64,000 nt of DNA from Advenella kashmirensis W13003 (GCF_000506985.1 NZ_KI650980.1:558001-622000); one strand, 5' to 3'. Counted from the first letter of the stretch, positions 52,918 to 62,730 are shown. The notes: generated by a model not told the origin, from the letters alone. Numbers and translations: made by a program.

Positions 52918-53660
52918 GCAAGGAGATCGTCCGACTTGAGGATGTGCGCCTGTCATTCGGCAAGATCGAGGTGCTTAAGGGCATCAGCCTGTCGGTCCAG
53001 GAGGGCCAGAGTGTTACTCTGATCGGCCCGAGCGGCTCTGGCAAAAGTACATTGCTCCGATGTATCAATCGCCTGGCGGTCATCTCGTCCGGAGAGGTAT
53101 TTTTTGATGGTCAACAGGTGACTGCCGCGACCAATATCAATCAGTTGCGCACCAAAATCGGCATGGTGTTTCAGCACTTCAATCTGTTCCCGCATATGAC
53201 GGTCCTGGGTAATGTGATCGAAGCGCCTGTTCAGGTATTGAAATTGACGCCAGCGCAGGCGAAACAGGAAGCAATGTTGTTGTTGCAGCGTGTCGGGCTC
53301 GCGGACAAGGCTGACGCATTTCCGGCACAGCTATCGGGTGGTCAGAAACAGCGCGTAGCGATCGCGCGATGCCTGGCGATGAAGCCGCGTGTGCTGCTGC
53401 TGGATGAGATTACCTCGGCACTGGATCCCGAATTGGTCGGTGAAGTGCTGGCCGTGATTCGGGAACTGGCGCGCCAGGGCATGACCATGATTCTGGTCAC
53501 ACACGAAATGCAATTTGCGAAAGAGGTATCAGATAAAGTGATCTTCATGGATGGTGGGAAGATAGTCGAGCAGGGCACGCCCGATCAGATGTTTGTCAAT
53601 CCGAAAAACGAAAGGCTGCGACGGTTTTTGCGAGCCGTGATCGAACAGGTCGCCGATTAG
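52914..53660 (+). CDS. Amino-acid-type ABC transporter ATP-binding protein
   Basis: A 248-residue ATPase of the GlnQ/HisP group. Walker [10 protein letters not shown] lies at residues 38-46, the Q-loop in [19 protein letters not shown], the signature in [15 protein letters not shown], and Walker B in [13 protein letters not shown] (Ile replaces the usual Pro after the Glu). The switch His is in VTHEMQFA. It closes the RraA-like/importer operon. Confidence 0.93.
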   Translation: MSKEIVRLEDVRLSFGKIEVLKGISLSVQEGQSVTLIGPSGSGKSTLLRCINRLAVISSGEVFFDGQQVTAATNINQLRTKIGMVFQHFNLFPHMTVLGNVIEAPVQVLKLTPAQAKQEAMLLLQRVGLADKADAFPAQLSGGQKQRVAIARCLAMKPRVLLLDEITSALDPELVGEVLAVIRELARQGMTMILVTHEMQFAKEVSDKVIFMDGGKIVEQGTPDQMFVNPKNERLRRFLRAVIEQVAD

Positions 53661-53712
53661 AAAGTATCTAGTATGCAAAAGAAACAATCAGGAATGAATC
53701 GTATGTAGAGAA

Positions 53713-54735
53713 TCAGTCAGTCAACAATGTCGTGCCACTGACTGGCGTGACAGGCAGGGTGATTGAATCTGAGTCGAACCGGCCATGTTCCAGTCTTGCA
53801 AGCAGTGCTTTTCCTCCCGTTTCACCCAGTTCATAGGCAGGGGATCGTACTGATTCCAGTACCGGCCTGAGGAAGGCGTTTGTGTCAAATGCATTGAAAC
53901 CGGTGATACCGATCTCCTCTGGTACCCGATAGCCGTTGTCGGTAAGATGCCGGTAGGCGACATAGGCCAGATGATCATTGGCGCCCACAACGGTGTCTGG
54001 CGTGCCATGCCTGGCGATGGCCGCTTCCAGTGAAAGCAGGGTGGACGATGGTTGATTTTCATCACTGGCAATAACATGATAATTGCACTTGTGTTTATCC
54101 AGCACCTTGCGCAATCCTTTCACACGGCTCTCGATTGCGTGCCAGGGCAGCTCCGGTGTGAGTATGAAAACGCGTTTCGGGTGGCGGGCTACCACCTTCA
54201 TTGCCAGTACCTGTGCGCCGCCCAGGTCGTCCTGGTTCACAAAGCAGCAGTCTGTGATTGTCCGGCGAGGCTGTTCCTGAAAGACGACCATGGGATGGCC
54301 ACTGGCACGCACCAGATCCAAATGCCGCCGCCTCTGGGTCGCAGTCCCCGAGAGCATCAGGCACATTGCCACGACAACAGATTCTTTCAATAGAAAGGAC
54401 TGTTCCACCATTTCAGGTGAAATACCATGCAACAGCAGGCCATAGTTTTGCGCGCCCAGATAGTTGGACAGGCCCGCCACCAGCTGGGTGATATAGGGAT
54501 CGGTCAAAAAAGTCGGTGAGTTATCGACGATGGCCATGCCGACAATATAGTTGCGTTGCGTGCGCAGTTCGCGACCCATTCTGTTGGGCCGGTAGTTCAA
54601 TTCGTGAATAATGCGCTGGACCCGTGCAACGGTCTCCGCAGAAATGCCTTTATTGATACCGTTGACGACCTTGGACACTGTGGCGATGGAGACCCCGGCC
54701 TGTTGGGCAACTGTTCGTAGAGTAATAGGCTTCAT
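53713..54735 (-). CDS. LacI family transcriptional regulator
   Basis: A 340-residue LacI/GalR repressor. The N-terminal helix-turn-helix with hinge (about 1-60) reads LRTVAQQAGVSIATVSKVVNG and NYRPNRMGRELRT. The periplasmic-binding-protein-like effector domain covers about 65-335. It converges on the RraA-like/ABC operon and diverges from a Bug receptor gene. The AAACGTTT-centred palindrome before the RraA-like gene is its most likely target; none of the same form is seen in its own 224-base upstream region. Confidence 0.92.
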   Translation of the reverse strand: MKPITLRTVAQQAGVSIATVSKVVNGINKGISAETVARVQRIIHELNYRPNRMGRELRTQRNYIVGMAIVDNSPTFLTDPYITQLVAGLSNYLGAQNYGLLLHGISPEMVEQSFLLKESVVVAMCLMLSGTATQRRRHLDLVRASGHPMVVFQEQPRRTITDCCFVNQDDLGGAQVLAMKVVARHPKRVFILTPELPWHAIESRVKGLRKVLDKHKCNYHVIASDENQPSSTLLSLEAAIARHGTPDTVVGANDHLAYVAYRHLTDNGYRVPEEIGITGFNAFDTNAFLRPVLESVRSPAYELGETGGKALLARLEHGRFDSDSITLPVTPVSGTTLLTD

Positions 54736-54959
54736 GTTCAGCTCAATATCCAGATTGAAAAATTATAACGCACTCAACGTGCTGCTCATAGTCTGAATAT
54801 TGACTTGCACCGGGCTTGCTGCGGCTCTGGCGGGTTGGGGTGAGCGTTGAATAGGAAGTGCAGTTTTCGGTTGCAGTAAACATAAAGGTCATTAAACTGG
54901 ACTATTGCATTTATATCCAGGCTGGATTATGCTTCGGTAAAACAATTGGAGACAAAGCA

Positions 54960-55928
54960 ATGATTCAAATTCGTCGTCTAGCGAGTATCGTCACGCTCAT
55001 CGTCAGCGTCGGAGCGAGCGCCGCCTACGCACAGGACTATCCGGTGAAACCGGTGGTATTGATCAATCCGTATGCGGCCGGGGGCCCGGCCGATGTACTG
55101 GCCCGCAAACTTGCATCCGAGTTGCGCACGGAACTGGGTAAACCGGTCATTGTTGAAAACAAGCCGGGCGCGGCAGCGGCATTGGGAACCGCTTATGTTT
55201 CCAATGCGAAGGCTGATGGCTATACCTTGTTAATGGGTACATCAGCCGGTCACGTGGTGACACCCTTGTTGCAGAAGGTTGCCTACGATGGCATTGGTGA
55301 TTTCAGCTTCATTGGGATCGTGACGCGCCAGTCCAATATGCTGGTTGTCAATCCGGGACTGAAAGTCAATAACGTCGATGAACTCGTTCGGTATGCAAAA
55401 CAGCATCCGGGCCAGCTCAACTTCGGCTCTGCCGGCGCGGGCGGTGCAACCCATCTGAGTGGCGAGCAATTCAAGCGCAAAACCGGAATCGATATCGTTC
55501 ATGTTCCCTATAGCGGGGCGGCCCCTGCGTTAACCGATCTGATGGGTGGGCAGGTGCAGCTCGCGTTTTTGAATCTGTCTGCTACGCTTCAATACGTTAA
55601 GGACGGTCGCGTCAAAGCGCTGGCATATGGCGCCAAGTCACGGTCCCCTTTGCTGCCGGATGTACCGACAATGGAGGAGGCCGGTGTGCACGACGCGGAG
55701 GTTGCGACCTGGTACAGCCTGGCTGCGCCCAAAGGTACGCCAAAAGCAATCATAGACCGGCTGAACCAGGCGCTTCTGAAAATTGATCGCAAGCCAGACT
55801 ACGCGTCTTTTTTGCGCCAGGTGGACGGTGAAATCCTGGCCCTGACGCCTGAACAGACAGACGCTTTCGTACGCCAGGATCGGGCTGCCATGACAGAACT
55901 GCTGCAAGCCATCGGGCTTGCGAAATGA
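54960..55928 (+). CDS. Tripartite tricarboxylate transporter receptor (Bug family)
   Basis: A third Bug/TctC periplasmic receptor, 322 residues from the ATG at 54960 (TTGGAG ahead). The signal peptide ends near SAAYAQ. Family landmarks are YPVKPVVLINPYAAGGPADVLARKLA, NKPGAAAALGTAYVSNAKADGYT and VHVPYSGAAPALTDLMGGQVQLAF. It diverges from the lacI gene and is followed 24 bases later by a flavin-reductase-like gene, so a degradation role for the imported acid is possible. Confidence 0.9.
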   Translation: MIQIRRLASIVTLIVSVGASAAYAQDYPVKPVVLINPYAAGGPADVLARKLASELRTELGKPVIVENKPGAAAALGTAYVSNAKADGYTLLMGTSAGHVVTPLLQKVAYDGIGDFSFIGIVTRQSNMLVVNPGLKVNNVDELVRYAKQHPGQLNFGSAGAGGATHLSGEQFKRKTGIDIVHVPYSGAAPALTDLMGGQVQLAFLNLSATLQYVKDGRVKALAYGAKSRSPLLPDVPTMEEAGVHDAEVATWYSLAAPKGTPKAIIDRLNQALLKIDRKPDYASFLRQVDGEILALTPEQTDAFVRQDRAAMTELLQAIGLAK

Positions 55929-55952
55929 ACTAGACGCAAAACAGGAACAAGT

Positions 55953-56624
55953 ATGTTTGAAGATGACGGCGATTTCACCTATATAGGCAAAGAGCGCCTT
56001 GATACCGAACTGAGCTACAAACTGCTCGTCGGTTGTGTCGTGCCCAGACCCATTGCCTGGATCACTACACTGAATGAAGACGGCACGGTCAATGCAGCCC
56101 CTTTCAGTTCGTACAACTATGTTTGCACCAGCCCGCCCATGCTGGCGATCAATATCGCCACACGGGAAGGAGAACCCAAAGACACGGCCCTTAATATTTC
56201 GGCTCGAAAGGAGTTTGTCGTCAACGTGGTCAATGGTGCATCAATGGAAAAAATGCATCAGACTGCAGCGAATTTTCCTAATGGGGACAGTGAAACCGCG
56301 GCACTTGATATCAACCTTCTGCCAAGTCGCGTCGTTGCGCCACCTCGTATTGCCGGCACGCCAATACAGATGGAATGTCGGCTGGACCAGAAAGTGGTAC
56401 TTGGACGAGGCATTAATACCTTATATATCGGCGAAGTCGTCGGCTTTCATTTGTCCAGCCTTGTGTATGACGGTCATCGTCTGGACAGTCACCGTATCGA
56501 CCCGGTAGCGCGCCTGGGCGGGCCTTTTTACAGTACGCTGGGCGAAATCATCCATAAGCCCATGTTGCAGCGCCCGCCAGGTGGCGAGGGATGGATCGGT
56601 GAAAAGCAGGGTGGAGCTTCTTAA
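55953..56624 (+). CDS. Flavin reductase-like FMN-binding protein
   Basis: A split-barrel FMN-binding protein of the flavin reductase-like family, 223 residues. The core YKLLVGCVVPRPIAWITTLNEDG...NAAPFSSYNYVCTSPPMLAINIA binds FMN. Such proteins supply reduced flavin to monooxygenases or act as small oxidoreductases. No monooxygenase is next to it. It shares a transcript with the Bug receptor (24-base gap) and converges on arsB with 20 bases between the ends. Confidence 0.85.
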   Translation: MFEDDGDFTYIGKERLDTELSYKLLVGCVVPRPIAWITTLNEDGTVNAAPFSSYNYVCTSPPMLAINIATREGEPKDTALNISARKEFVVNVVNGASMEKMHQTAANFPNGDSETAALDINLLPSRVVAPPRIAGTPIQMECRLDQKVVLGRGINTLYIGEVVGFHLSSLVYDGHRLDSHRIDPVARLGGPFYSTLGEIIHKPMLQRPPGGEGWIGEKQGGAS

Positions 56625-56644
56625 TAATTTTGAGAGGCCCGGAT

Positions 56645-57931
56645 TCAACCCCACTGCAGGCGTGCGACCAGTGCAGCGAGCGTGATGAGAAGGACAGGGA
56701 CAGTCAACACGATGCCGACACGGAAATAATAGCCCCAGGTAATTCTGACCCCCTTGCGTGCCAGCACATGAAGCCAGAGCAGGGTAGCCAGGCTTCCTAC
56801 CGGCGTGATTTTGGGTCCCAGGTCGCTGCCGATGACGTTGGCGTAGATCATCGCCTCGCGAGCCAGGCCGATTGCCTGGCTGGCTTCGATAGAGAGCGCG
56901 CCGATCAGGACGGTGGGCAGGTTGTTCATAATTGAAGAGAGCAGGGCAGTCAACACGCCCGTACCCAGGGTGGCCGACCAGATGCCCTGCTGCGCCAGCC
57001 AATCAAGCACATTCGTGATATAGCCGGTCAGGCCGGCATTGCGCAGGCCGTATACAACGAGATACATGCCAAGTGAGAAAAATACGATTGACCAGGGCGC
57101 TTCGTGAAGGATCTTTCGGGTATGAATGATGGACCCGGTGCCTGCCACAATCCATAAAATCAACGCGCCCACAGCAGCGATCACGCTGACTGGGATGCCC
57201 GTGTCTTCCAGGAAGAAAAAGCCCATCAGCAACAGAGCCAATACCAGCCAGCCCGCAAAAAAAGTGCGCCGGTCACGAATCGCCTGGACGGGGACCTTCA
57301 ATGACCCGCCGTTGTAATCCTGGGGAATGTCTGCGCGGAAGTAAACCAGCAACACGAGCAGCGTTGCCGCGACGGACACCAGATTGACTGGGACCATGAT
57401 CTGGGAGTAACGGGCAAAGGAAATATCGAAATAATCGGCAGACACAATATTGACCAGATTCGACACAATCAGCGGCAGACTGGCGGTATCGGCAATAAAC
57501 CCGGCTGCCATTACAAACGCAAGGGTGGCGGCGGGCCCAAAACCCAGTGCGACAAGCATGGCCATGACAATTGGAGTCAGAATCAGCGCGGCTCCGTCGT
57601 TTGCAAAGAGAGCAGAGACGGCAGCCCCCAGTAGCACAACAAAGCAAAAGAGCAGGCGGCCGCGTTGCCGGCCCCAGCGTGCAATGTGCAGGGCGGCCCA
57701 TTCAAAGAAACCGGCCTCGTCCAGCAGCAAACTGATAATGATAATGGCAATGAAAGTGGCCGTTGCATTCCAGATAATATTCCAGACCACGACAATATCC
57801 GTCAGATGAATCGCGCCCGTGGCCAGCGCCAGAACGGCGCCCAGCATGGCGCTCCAGCCCACACCCAGACCACGGGGTTGCCAGATGACCAGCGTCATGG
57901 TTAGGACAAAAATAAGGGCGGAAATCAACAT
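56645..57931 (-). CDS. arsB: Arsenite/antimonite efflux pump ArsB
   Basis: An inner-membrane arsenite-H+ antiporter of 428 residues with about 12 helices. It is very close to the E. coli protein in memory: [77 protein letters not shown] and [25 protein letters not shown]. No arsR, arsC or arsA stands next to it, so its control and partners are elsewhere or missing. Confidence 0.94.
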   Translation of the reverse strand: MLISALIFVLTMTLVIWQPRGLGVGWSAMLGAVLALATGAIHLTDIVVVWNIIWNATATFIAIIIISLLLDEAGFFEWAALHIARWGRQRGRLLFCFVVLLGAAVSALFANDGAALILTPIVMAMLVALGFGPAATLAFVMAAGFIADTASLPLIVSNLVNIVSADYFDISFARYSQIMVPVNLVSVAATLLVLLVYFRADIPQDYNGGSLKVPVQAIRDRRTFFAGWLVLALLLMGFFFLEDTGIPVSVIAAVGALILWIVAGTGSIIHTRKILHEAPWSIVFFSLGMYLVVYGLRNAGLTGYITNVLDWLAQQGIWSATLGTGVLTALLSSIMNNLPTVLIGALSIEASQAIGLAREAMIYANVIGSDLGPKITPVGSLATLLWLHVLARKGVRITWGYYFRVGIVLTVPVLLITLAALVARLQWG

Positions 57932-58106
57932 ATTGGCAGGCTCTTGCGGTTATCCGGCGCAAGGCGCGGATCGGAAAGTGTACCGATTTTACTGTGTTAA
58001 TGAGGGGGTGTGCTGCCAATCTGCAAAAGAAGCCGACGTGGAAAGCTATTGAAGTTTTGCATTGAATTTTCCGGCTGCTGTAGTGATGTTTATACTGTAG
58101 CTAGCG

Positions 58107-59075
58107 TTAGCTCGATTGGACTTGTGCCAGTTTTGGTATCCAGCGCACATAAAGCGGCAGAAAAACCAGTTCCACAATAGTCTGCGTGAGAATCACCGCA
58201 GGCAATAGCGGCACACCGCCCGGCACGGCAAAGGCCAGTGGCAGTATCACAAGTGAATTTCGATATGAAGCGGAAAAAGAAACCGCCCGGGCCGCGGCGG
58301 GTTCAAGCCGCAAACCTTTGCCGACAAGCTGGCCGGCCAGCGGCGCGATCATGGCGTACAAAATATAAATCGGCGCTGCACTCAGGGCCGCTTGTTGGGC
58401 ATTACCGATTTGCGGCATGACCGAAATCAGCACAATAAAGAGCACAAGCGCAGTAGCGGGTACCGGCAATAAATTCAACCATTCAAGCAACTGAGCGCCT
58501 GCTCTGGTTCGTCTGGCAACGAACTGGGTGATCGCCGCCAGCAACAGTGGAACGAAAATCAGCCAGACGAACGCATGGAGAAACGGACCAGCCTGTACTA
58601 GGTTTGAAACTTCGCTACCCAATATTGCGCTTAAATAGACCGGCAACAAAAGCATTTGCAAGAGCAGGAGAACAGGGGTCATCGCCAGCAGTAGTCGGGC
58701 ATTGCCTTGTCCCAAATGTGTAAAGGTAATCACATAGTCGATACACGGGGTTAATAATACAAATAATACCGCCAGGCGCAGCATTGAATCGTCTGGCAAT
58801 AGTTGCACCAGCCCCAGTACAACCGCGGGCATGACAATGAAATTGGTCGAAAGCAGGGCAGTGAGAAATCTGACATTGCGCAAGGCGGTACCAATTTGCG
58901 CCAGCGGCACTTGCAGAAATGTGGCAAATAGCATGACAGCGAGTGCCGGATTGATGGCGGCTTCCAACTCATCTGTGCCAGGGATGGCAAAACCAAGTAA
59001 CGCGCCGCTGATGAGGGTAAAAAAATAAATCCGGACCTGATGTGCTTCCAGCAGCGATCTAAGATGCTCAATCAT
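58107..59075 (-). CDS. BASS/Acr3-like carrier ('arsenic resistance protein' family)
   Basis: A ten-helix bile acid:sodium symporter-superfamily protein of 322 residues. The segment AVLFVLLTPCIDYVITFTHLGQGNARLLLAMTP carries a Cys at the place where Acr3 arsenite exporters have a conserved Cys. The surrounding residues differ from classic Acr3, so arsenite is possible but not proven. It follows the GlxA-type regulator by 12 bases, which suggests that regulator controls it. ArsB lies further downstream on the same strand after a 175-base gap. Confidence 0.78.
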   Translation of the reverse strand: MIEHLRSLLEAHQVRIYFFTLISGALLGFAIPGTDELEAAINPALAVMLFATFLQVPLAQIGTALRNVRFLTALLSTNFIVMPAVVLGLVQLLPDDSMLRLAVLFVLLTPCIDYVITFTHLGQGNARLLLAMTPVLLLLQMLLLPVYLSAILGSEVSNLVQAGPFLHAFVWLIFVPLLLAAITQFVARRTRAGAQLLEWLNLLPVPATALVLFIVLISVMPQIGNAQQAALSAAPIYILYAMIAPLAGQLVGKGLRLEPAAARAVSFSASYRNSLVILPLAFAVPGGVPLLPAVILTQTIVELVFLPLYVRWIPKLAQVQSS

Positions 59076-59087
59076 GAGTGTGATGTC

Positions 59088-60083
59088 TCAACTTAGACTA
59101 TTGGCCTGTGGCCCGGTATTGAACCGTCGGCGATAGTCTCCGGGCGTCAATCCGACAACGCGGACAAATACCTTGCGAAAAGCCGCTGGGTCGCTATAGC
59201 CGACATTCCAGGCGATCGTCTCAATGGGTGCCGATGTTGCCTGTAGCATTTCGCGCGCCCGACCCACGCGCAAACGCTGGATATAGTCTGTCGTCGTCAT
59301 GCCCGTGGCTTTACGGAACCGTCGAAGAAAGGTGCGCTCCCCCATGCCTGCGCGTTGCGCCATGTCGGCAAGTGAGTTGTCCTTTATTCCTGTTTCTTCA
59401 AGCCAATGCTGAACTGCCAGGACCGCGTCGTCGCCGTGACACAGGCGCGGAGCAAAGGCGCTGTAATACCGTTGTTGCCGTCCGGGCGGATCGACCAGCA
59501 GTGTTCTTGCTGTATCAATCATCACGGCAGCGCCCAGGTAACGATCAACCAGGCGCAGACCCAAATCTGTCCAGGCCATGATGCCACCGGCGGTCACAAT
59601 GTCGTCGGCGTCGATAATGAGGTGATCGACATCCAGGCGAATGTCCGGAAAACGGGCATTGAACTTTTCCGCGTAATGCCAGTGGGTGGTGATCGTGCGC
59701 CCGGATAGCAAACCCGTTTCAGCAAGCAAAAAAGCCCCGGCACAGACAGAGGCCAGCGTGACCCCCGCCTTGTGTCTGGCGATCAGCCAGTCCCGGTACG
59801 GCGCTGCGGCCTGAGCCGAGATGGGTTCTTCGAGGCTGGGCGGCAGAATCAGCACCGCAGGTGTGCCGGTTTCAGAGGGCAATGAATCGTAGACACGGGC
59901 AAGGGACTTTTCGGAGCCATCCCATTGCCAGTGAGTCAGCCGTAACATCGGTTCAGCACCGCTGCCATGCCGGATGGCGATTTTGTCGGCGAGCGCAAAC
60001 AAATCGGTCAGGCCGAGTATCGTGGCCATCTGGGCATGGGGATACAAGACAATTCCGATCTCAATCTGCATGTTCTTCCGCAT
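59088..60083 (-). CDS. GlxA family transcriptional regulator (DJ-1/PfpI plus AraC)
   Basis: A 331-residue regulator. The N-terminal DJ-1/PfpI-like domain (about 5-180, with SVCAGAFLLAETGLLSGRTITTHWHY around the nucleophile-elbow Cys) senses an unknown signal. The C-terminal AraC domain (about 225-322, with LADMAQRAGMGERTFLRRFRKATGMTTTDYIQRLR) binds DNA. Starts at 60083 or 60071 are both possible. It forms an operon with the BASS-type carrier (12-base gap). Confidence 0.9.
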   Translation of the reverse strand: MRKNMQIEIGIVLYPHAQMATILGLTDLFALADKIAIRHGSGAEPMLRLTHWQWDGSEKSLARVYDSLPSETGTPAVLILPPSLEEPISAQAAAPYRDWLIARHKAGVTLASVCAGAFLLAETGLLSGRTITTHWHYAEKFNARFPDIRLDVDHLIIDADDIVTAGGIMAWTDLGLRLVDRYLGAAVMIDTARTLLVDPPGRQQRYYSAFAPRLCHGDDAVLAVQHWLEETGIKDNSLADMAQRAGMGERTFLRRFRKATGMTTTDYIQRLRVGRAREMLQATSAPIETIAWNVGYSDPAAFRKVFVRVVGLTPGDYRRRFNTGPQANSLS

Positions 60084-60213
60084 GTCTGTGGAACACCTTT
60101 AAATACCCATTTCGTTCAAGCATTAACTTGCCATTATACATAGGGCACACGTTGATGAAAAAATAAGCAGGTACGGGAAGACAGCAAACTGAGAACACCG
60201 GTTGATTCGTCAA

Positions 60214-60765
60214 TCAAACTGCAGACAGGTAGTCCTGAGTGGATTTGACCGTGCCATAACCGAATTCGAAGGCGGCCATCATTGCCGCATGGACGTGAGC
60301 TGCGGGCACATTGACACCTTCAAAGGACAGGTCAAGCGTCGCGCAGGCATCATGCAGAACAGTCACGGGATAACCCATGTCGACCGCAGCGCGTACAATT
60401 GCATCCACGCACATATGACTCATTGCACCAACGATGATGAGTTCTTCAACACTTTGGGCGTCCAGTTGTTGCTTAAGGTCAGTATCCCGGAACGCATTAA
60501 TATGATGCTTGATAATGACGGGCTCGTTGTCGGCAGGTGCCACGCCTGGCTGGATCTTGACGCCGTCGGAGCCTGGCACAAAGATCGGCGACTGATCGTT
60601 GGTCGCTTCGTGGCGGATATGGAAAACAGGGATATTCTTGTGCCGGGCGTCGGCGATTACTCGTGCGGCGTTGGCGCTGGCGACTTCAATTTCCGACAGC
60701 GGCAGTTTGCCGGTAGGCAGGTATTCGTTTTGCAGATCGACAACGATCAAACCACGCTTTTTCAT
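60214..60765 (-). CDS. Isochorismatase-like cysteine hydrolase
   Basis: A 183-residue cysteine hydrolase of the isochorismatase superfamily (nicotinamidase-like). From the ATG at 60765 (AGGAGA ahead) it begins MKKRGLIVVDLQNEYLPTGKL with catalytic Asp10. The nucleophile Cys119 is in VGAMSHMCVDAIVRAAVDMGY. Substrates of the group include amides, carbamates and isochorismate. It stands 130 bases before the GlxA-type regulator on the same strand. An upstream ATG at 60882 lacks a ribosome binding site. Confidence 0.9.
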   Translation of the reverse strand: MKKRGLIVVDLQNEYLPTGKLPLSEIEVASANAARVIADARHKNIPVFHIRHEATNDQSPIFVPGSDGVKIQPGVAPADNEPVIIKHHINAFRDTDLKQQLDAQSVEELIIVGAMSHMCVDAIVRAAVDMGYPVTVLHDACATLDLSFEGVNVPAAHVHAAMMAAFEFGYGTVKSTQDYLSAV

Positions 60766-61104
60766 CAGATTCTCCTGGAAGTGATTAATAGAAGTGATAT
60801 GCTCGCCCGAGCAGCAATTAATGCAAAGAGGCGGAATTGACAATTTAGATGGCGATATCGACACGATGGTTGTTAGACCCATGCGGCATCAATAGAAACC
60901 AGTGGTTTTACGGAAAGGGGCAATCACAAGAGAAGTCGCCTATAGTGGCTGGTAAGTTAGTTTTTCTGTGAGATAAAATACGCATAATATATATTATGTA
61001 AAGTTGAGTATTAGAACATCTAGGATTGAATGACGCTCGCCCATATTAGATAAAGAAGCTGAAATTCCAGCCGCTAAATCTCCGAAACCAGAATACTTTG
61101 AGTT
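60766..61104. other. 339-base region without a gene
   Basis: This gap lies between the cysteine hydrolase start and the gamma-glutamyltransferase stop. It is clearly more AT rich than its surroundings, particularly 60955-61060. It has the start region of the hydrolase on the minus strand at its left end and a 16-bp AT palindrome at 60983-60998. I see no tRNA, open frame of note, transposon end or T-tract terminator in it. Confidence 0.6.
60983..60998. repeat. AT-rich 16-bp palindrome
   Basis: CATAATATATATTATG is a perfect palindrome in the AT-rich gap about 220 bases upstream of the cysteine hydrolase start. It could be a distal regulator site or a chance dyad in AT-rich DNA. No role can be assigned. 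Confidence 0.35.
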
Positions 61105-62730
61105 TTAGCAACGTAATGCCACTCCATCACGCTGCGGGTCTGCCCCTCCCTGCAATACGGCATCCTTCTTTAATATCAAATGAGGTGCGGCAAATGCATA
61201 ACTCTGATGAGAACGGGAGACGCGTTGTCCATTTCTGGCCAACGCGTCCGTTACGTAAGTGGGTATCCGATTGGATACTTCAACGGTGTTGCTTGCGACG
61301 GAAATCCGAGGCGCAGCAACCGACTCGAACGCGCTCATGCCAAAATCGATCACATTCACCATAACTTGTGTTAAAGCCGACAGTATCGCGGTACCGCCCG
61401 GCGCCCCTAGTGTCATACACACTCGGCCATCCCGGAAAACGAGAACCGGGCTTTGGGAACTGGTGCGCCGCTTTCCTGGCCCAAGGGATGCGGGCCGCCC
61501 TGGACGGGGGTCAAAGCCGCTTAACAGACCATTATACAAGAAGCCAAGCCCATCACTGATGATACCGGAACTCGTACCGAGACTATGTGTAAGCGATACG
61601 GCATTGCCGCCAGCATCCATGACGCAAACCTGGGTCGTATCGGCAGGCTCGCTCGCCACGTTTCCATTGCTGATACGCGACACATTCACGTTGAAGCCTT
61701 CACGAATATTTGTGGCGATCTTGGCTGCATGCTGATCCGAAGAAAGGCGATGCACTGGCACATCAACAAATTCGGGATCGCCGATAAAATTGTCTTTATC
61801 GACGGTGACCCACTTTAAGGTTTCTGCGAGTACGTTTAAATATGCTGCACTGTTATGCTCCAGAGCAGCAATGTCAAAGTTCGATAGAACATGCAACGCT
61901 TCAATTAACGAAAGACCGCCTGCCGGTGGAGGGAAACCCGCGATTTTCCAGCCACGGTAATCGCCCCAAATTGGCGTCATCTCCTGAACACTGTAATTTT
62001 GCAAATCCTGAATGGATAGCAGCCCACCGTTAGCCGACATATCATTTGCAATATGTCGCGCAATATCCCCATGGTAGAAATCGTCCGCGCCGCGCCGAGA
62101 CAGGTGCTGTAAAGTTTGCAATAGCGCCGGGTTATCAATGCGATCGCCCGGACGCTTGAACGTGCCGTCTGGGTTCAGGAAGACTTCCCGTCCCGTTTTC
62201 GAGAGCGCCAGACGATCGCAAGTTTCCAGCATTCCGCCGGGAGCCACGTCGAGCGCACCATACTGGTACATATGAGGTCGCACCACGACACCATTACGCG
62301 CATGAGCGATAGCTGGCTCAAGCACGTCGGCAAATGACCATGTCCCGTAGCGCGACAGCGCATAATCTAGACCAGCCAATGTGCCCGGCGTGCCAATAGA
62401 CTGGTAACCCGCTTCATTGACGTTCCCTTCTACCACAAATGCGTAACCATCTGGAGTCTCATTGATATTACGTCCTGCCCAGATATCGTCGCTGGCGGCC
62501 GCCGGAACGCGAGCGCCAAAATCGATACACGTATGAACACCATTATCTGGCATCGCAAGCTGTAGTGTTCCGTACCCTGCTATACCGGCCATTAACGGGT
62601 CTACAACACACTGGGTAAAGGCCGCGGCAATGGCGGCGTCCACGGCATTGCCGCCTGCCATCAGAACGCGGGCCCCCGCTTCCGCTGCTTCCGGCTGGGC
62701 AGCAGCGATCATCGCTTCTCTAGCGGGCAT
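61105..62730 (-). CDS. Gamma-glutamyltransferase family protein
   Basis: An N-terminal nucleophile hydrolase of the gamma-glutamyltranspeptidase family, 541 residues from the ATG at 62730 (552 from 62763). The start is MPAREAMIAAAQPEAAEAGARVLMAGGNAVDAAIAAAFTQ. The autocleavage site and nucleophile Thr are in PADTTQVCVMDAGGNAVSLTHSLG (around residues 365-390). The glycine-rich C-terminal part (LGAPGGTAILSALTQVMVN) is also present. There is no signal peptide, so it seems cytoplasmic, unlike periplasmic GGT. It overlaps the upstream serine hydrolase gene (11 or 44 bases). Confidence 0.88.
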   Translation of the reverse strand: MPAREAMIAAAQPEAAEAGARVLMAGGNAVDAAIAAAFTQCVVDPLMAGIAGYGTLQLAMPDNGVHTCIDFGARVPAAASDDIWAGRNINETPDGYAFVVEGNVNEAGYQSIGTPGTLAGLDYALSRYGTWSFADVLEPAIAHARNGVVVRPHMYQYGALDVAPGGMLETCDRLALSKTGREVFLNPDGTFKRPGDRIDNPALLQTLQHLSRRGADDFYHGDIARHIANDMSANGGLLSIQDLQNYSVQEMTPIWGDYRGWKIAGFPPPAGGLSLIEALHVLSNFDIAALEHNSAAYLNVLAETLKWVTVDKDNFIGDPEFVDVPVHRLSSDQHAAKIATNIREGFNVNVSRISNGNVASEPADTTQVCVMDAGGNAVSLTHSLGTSSGIISDGLGFLYNGLLSGFDPRPGRPASLGPGKRRTSSQSPVLVFRDGRVCMTLGAPGGTAILSALTQVMVNVIDFGMSAFESVAAPRISVASNTVEVSNRIPTYVTDALARNGQRVSRSHQSYAFAAPHLILKKDAVLQGGADPQRDGVALRC

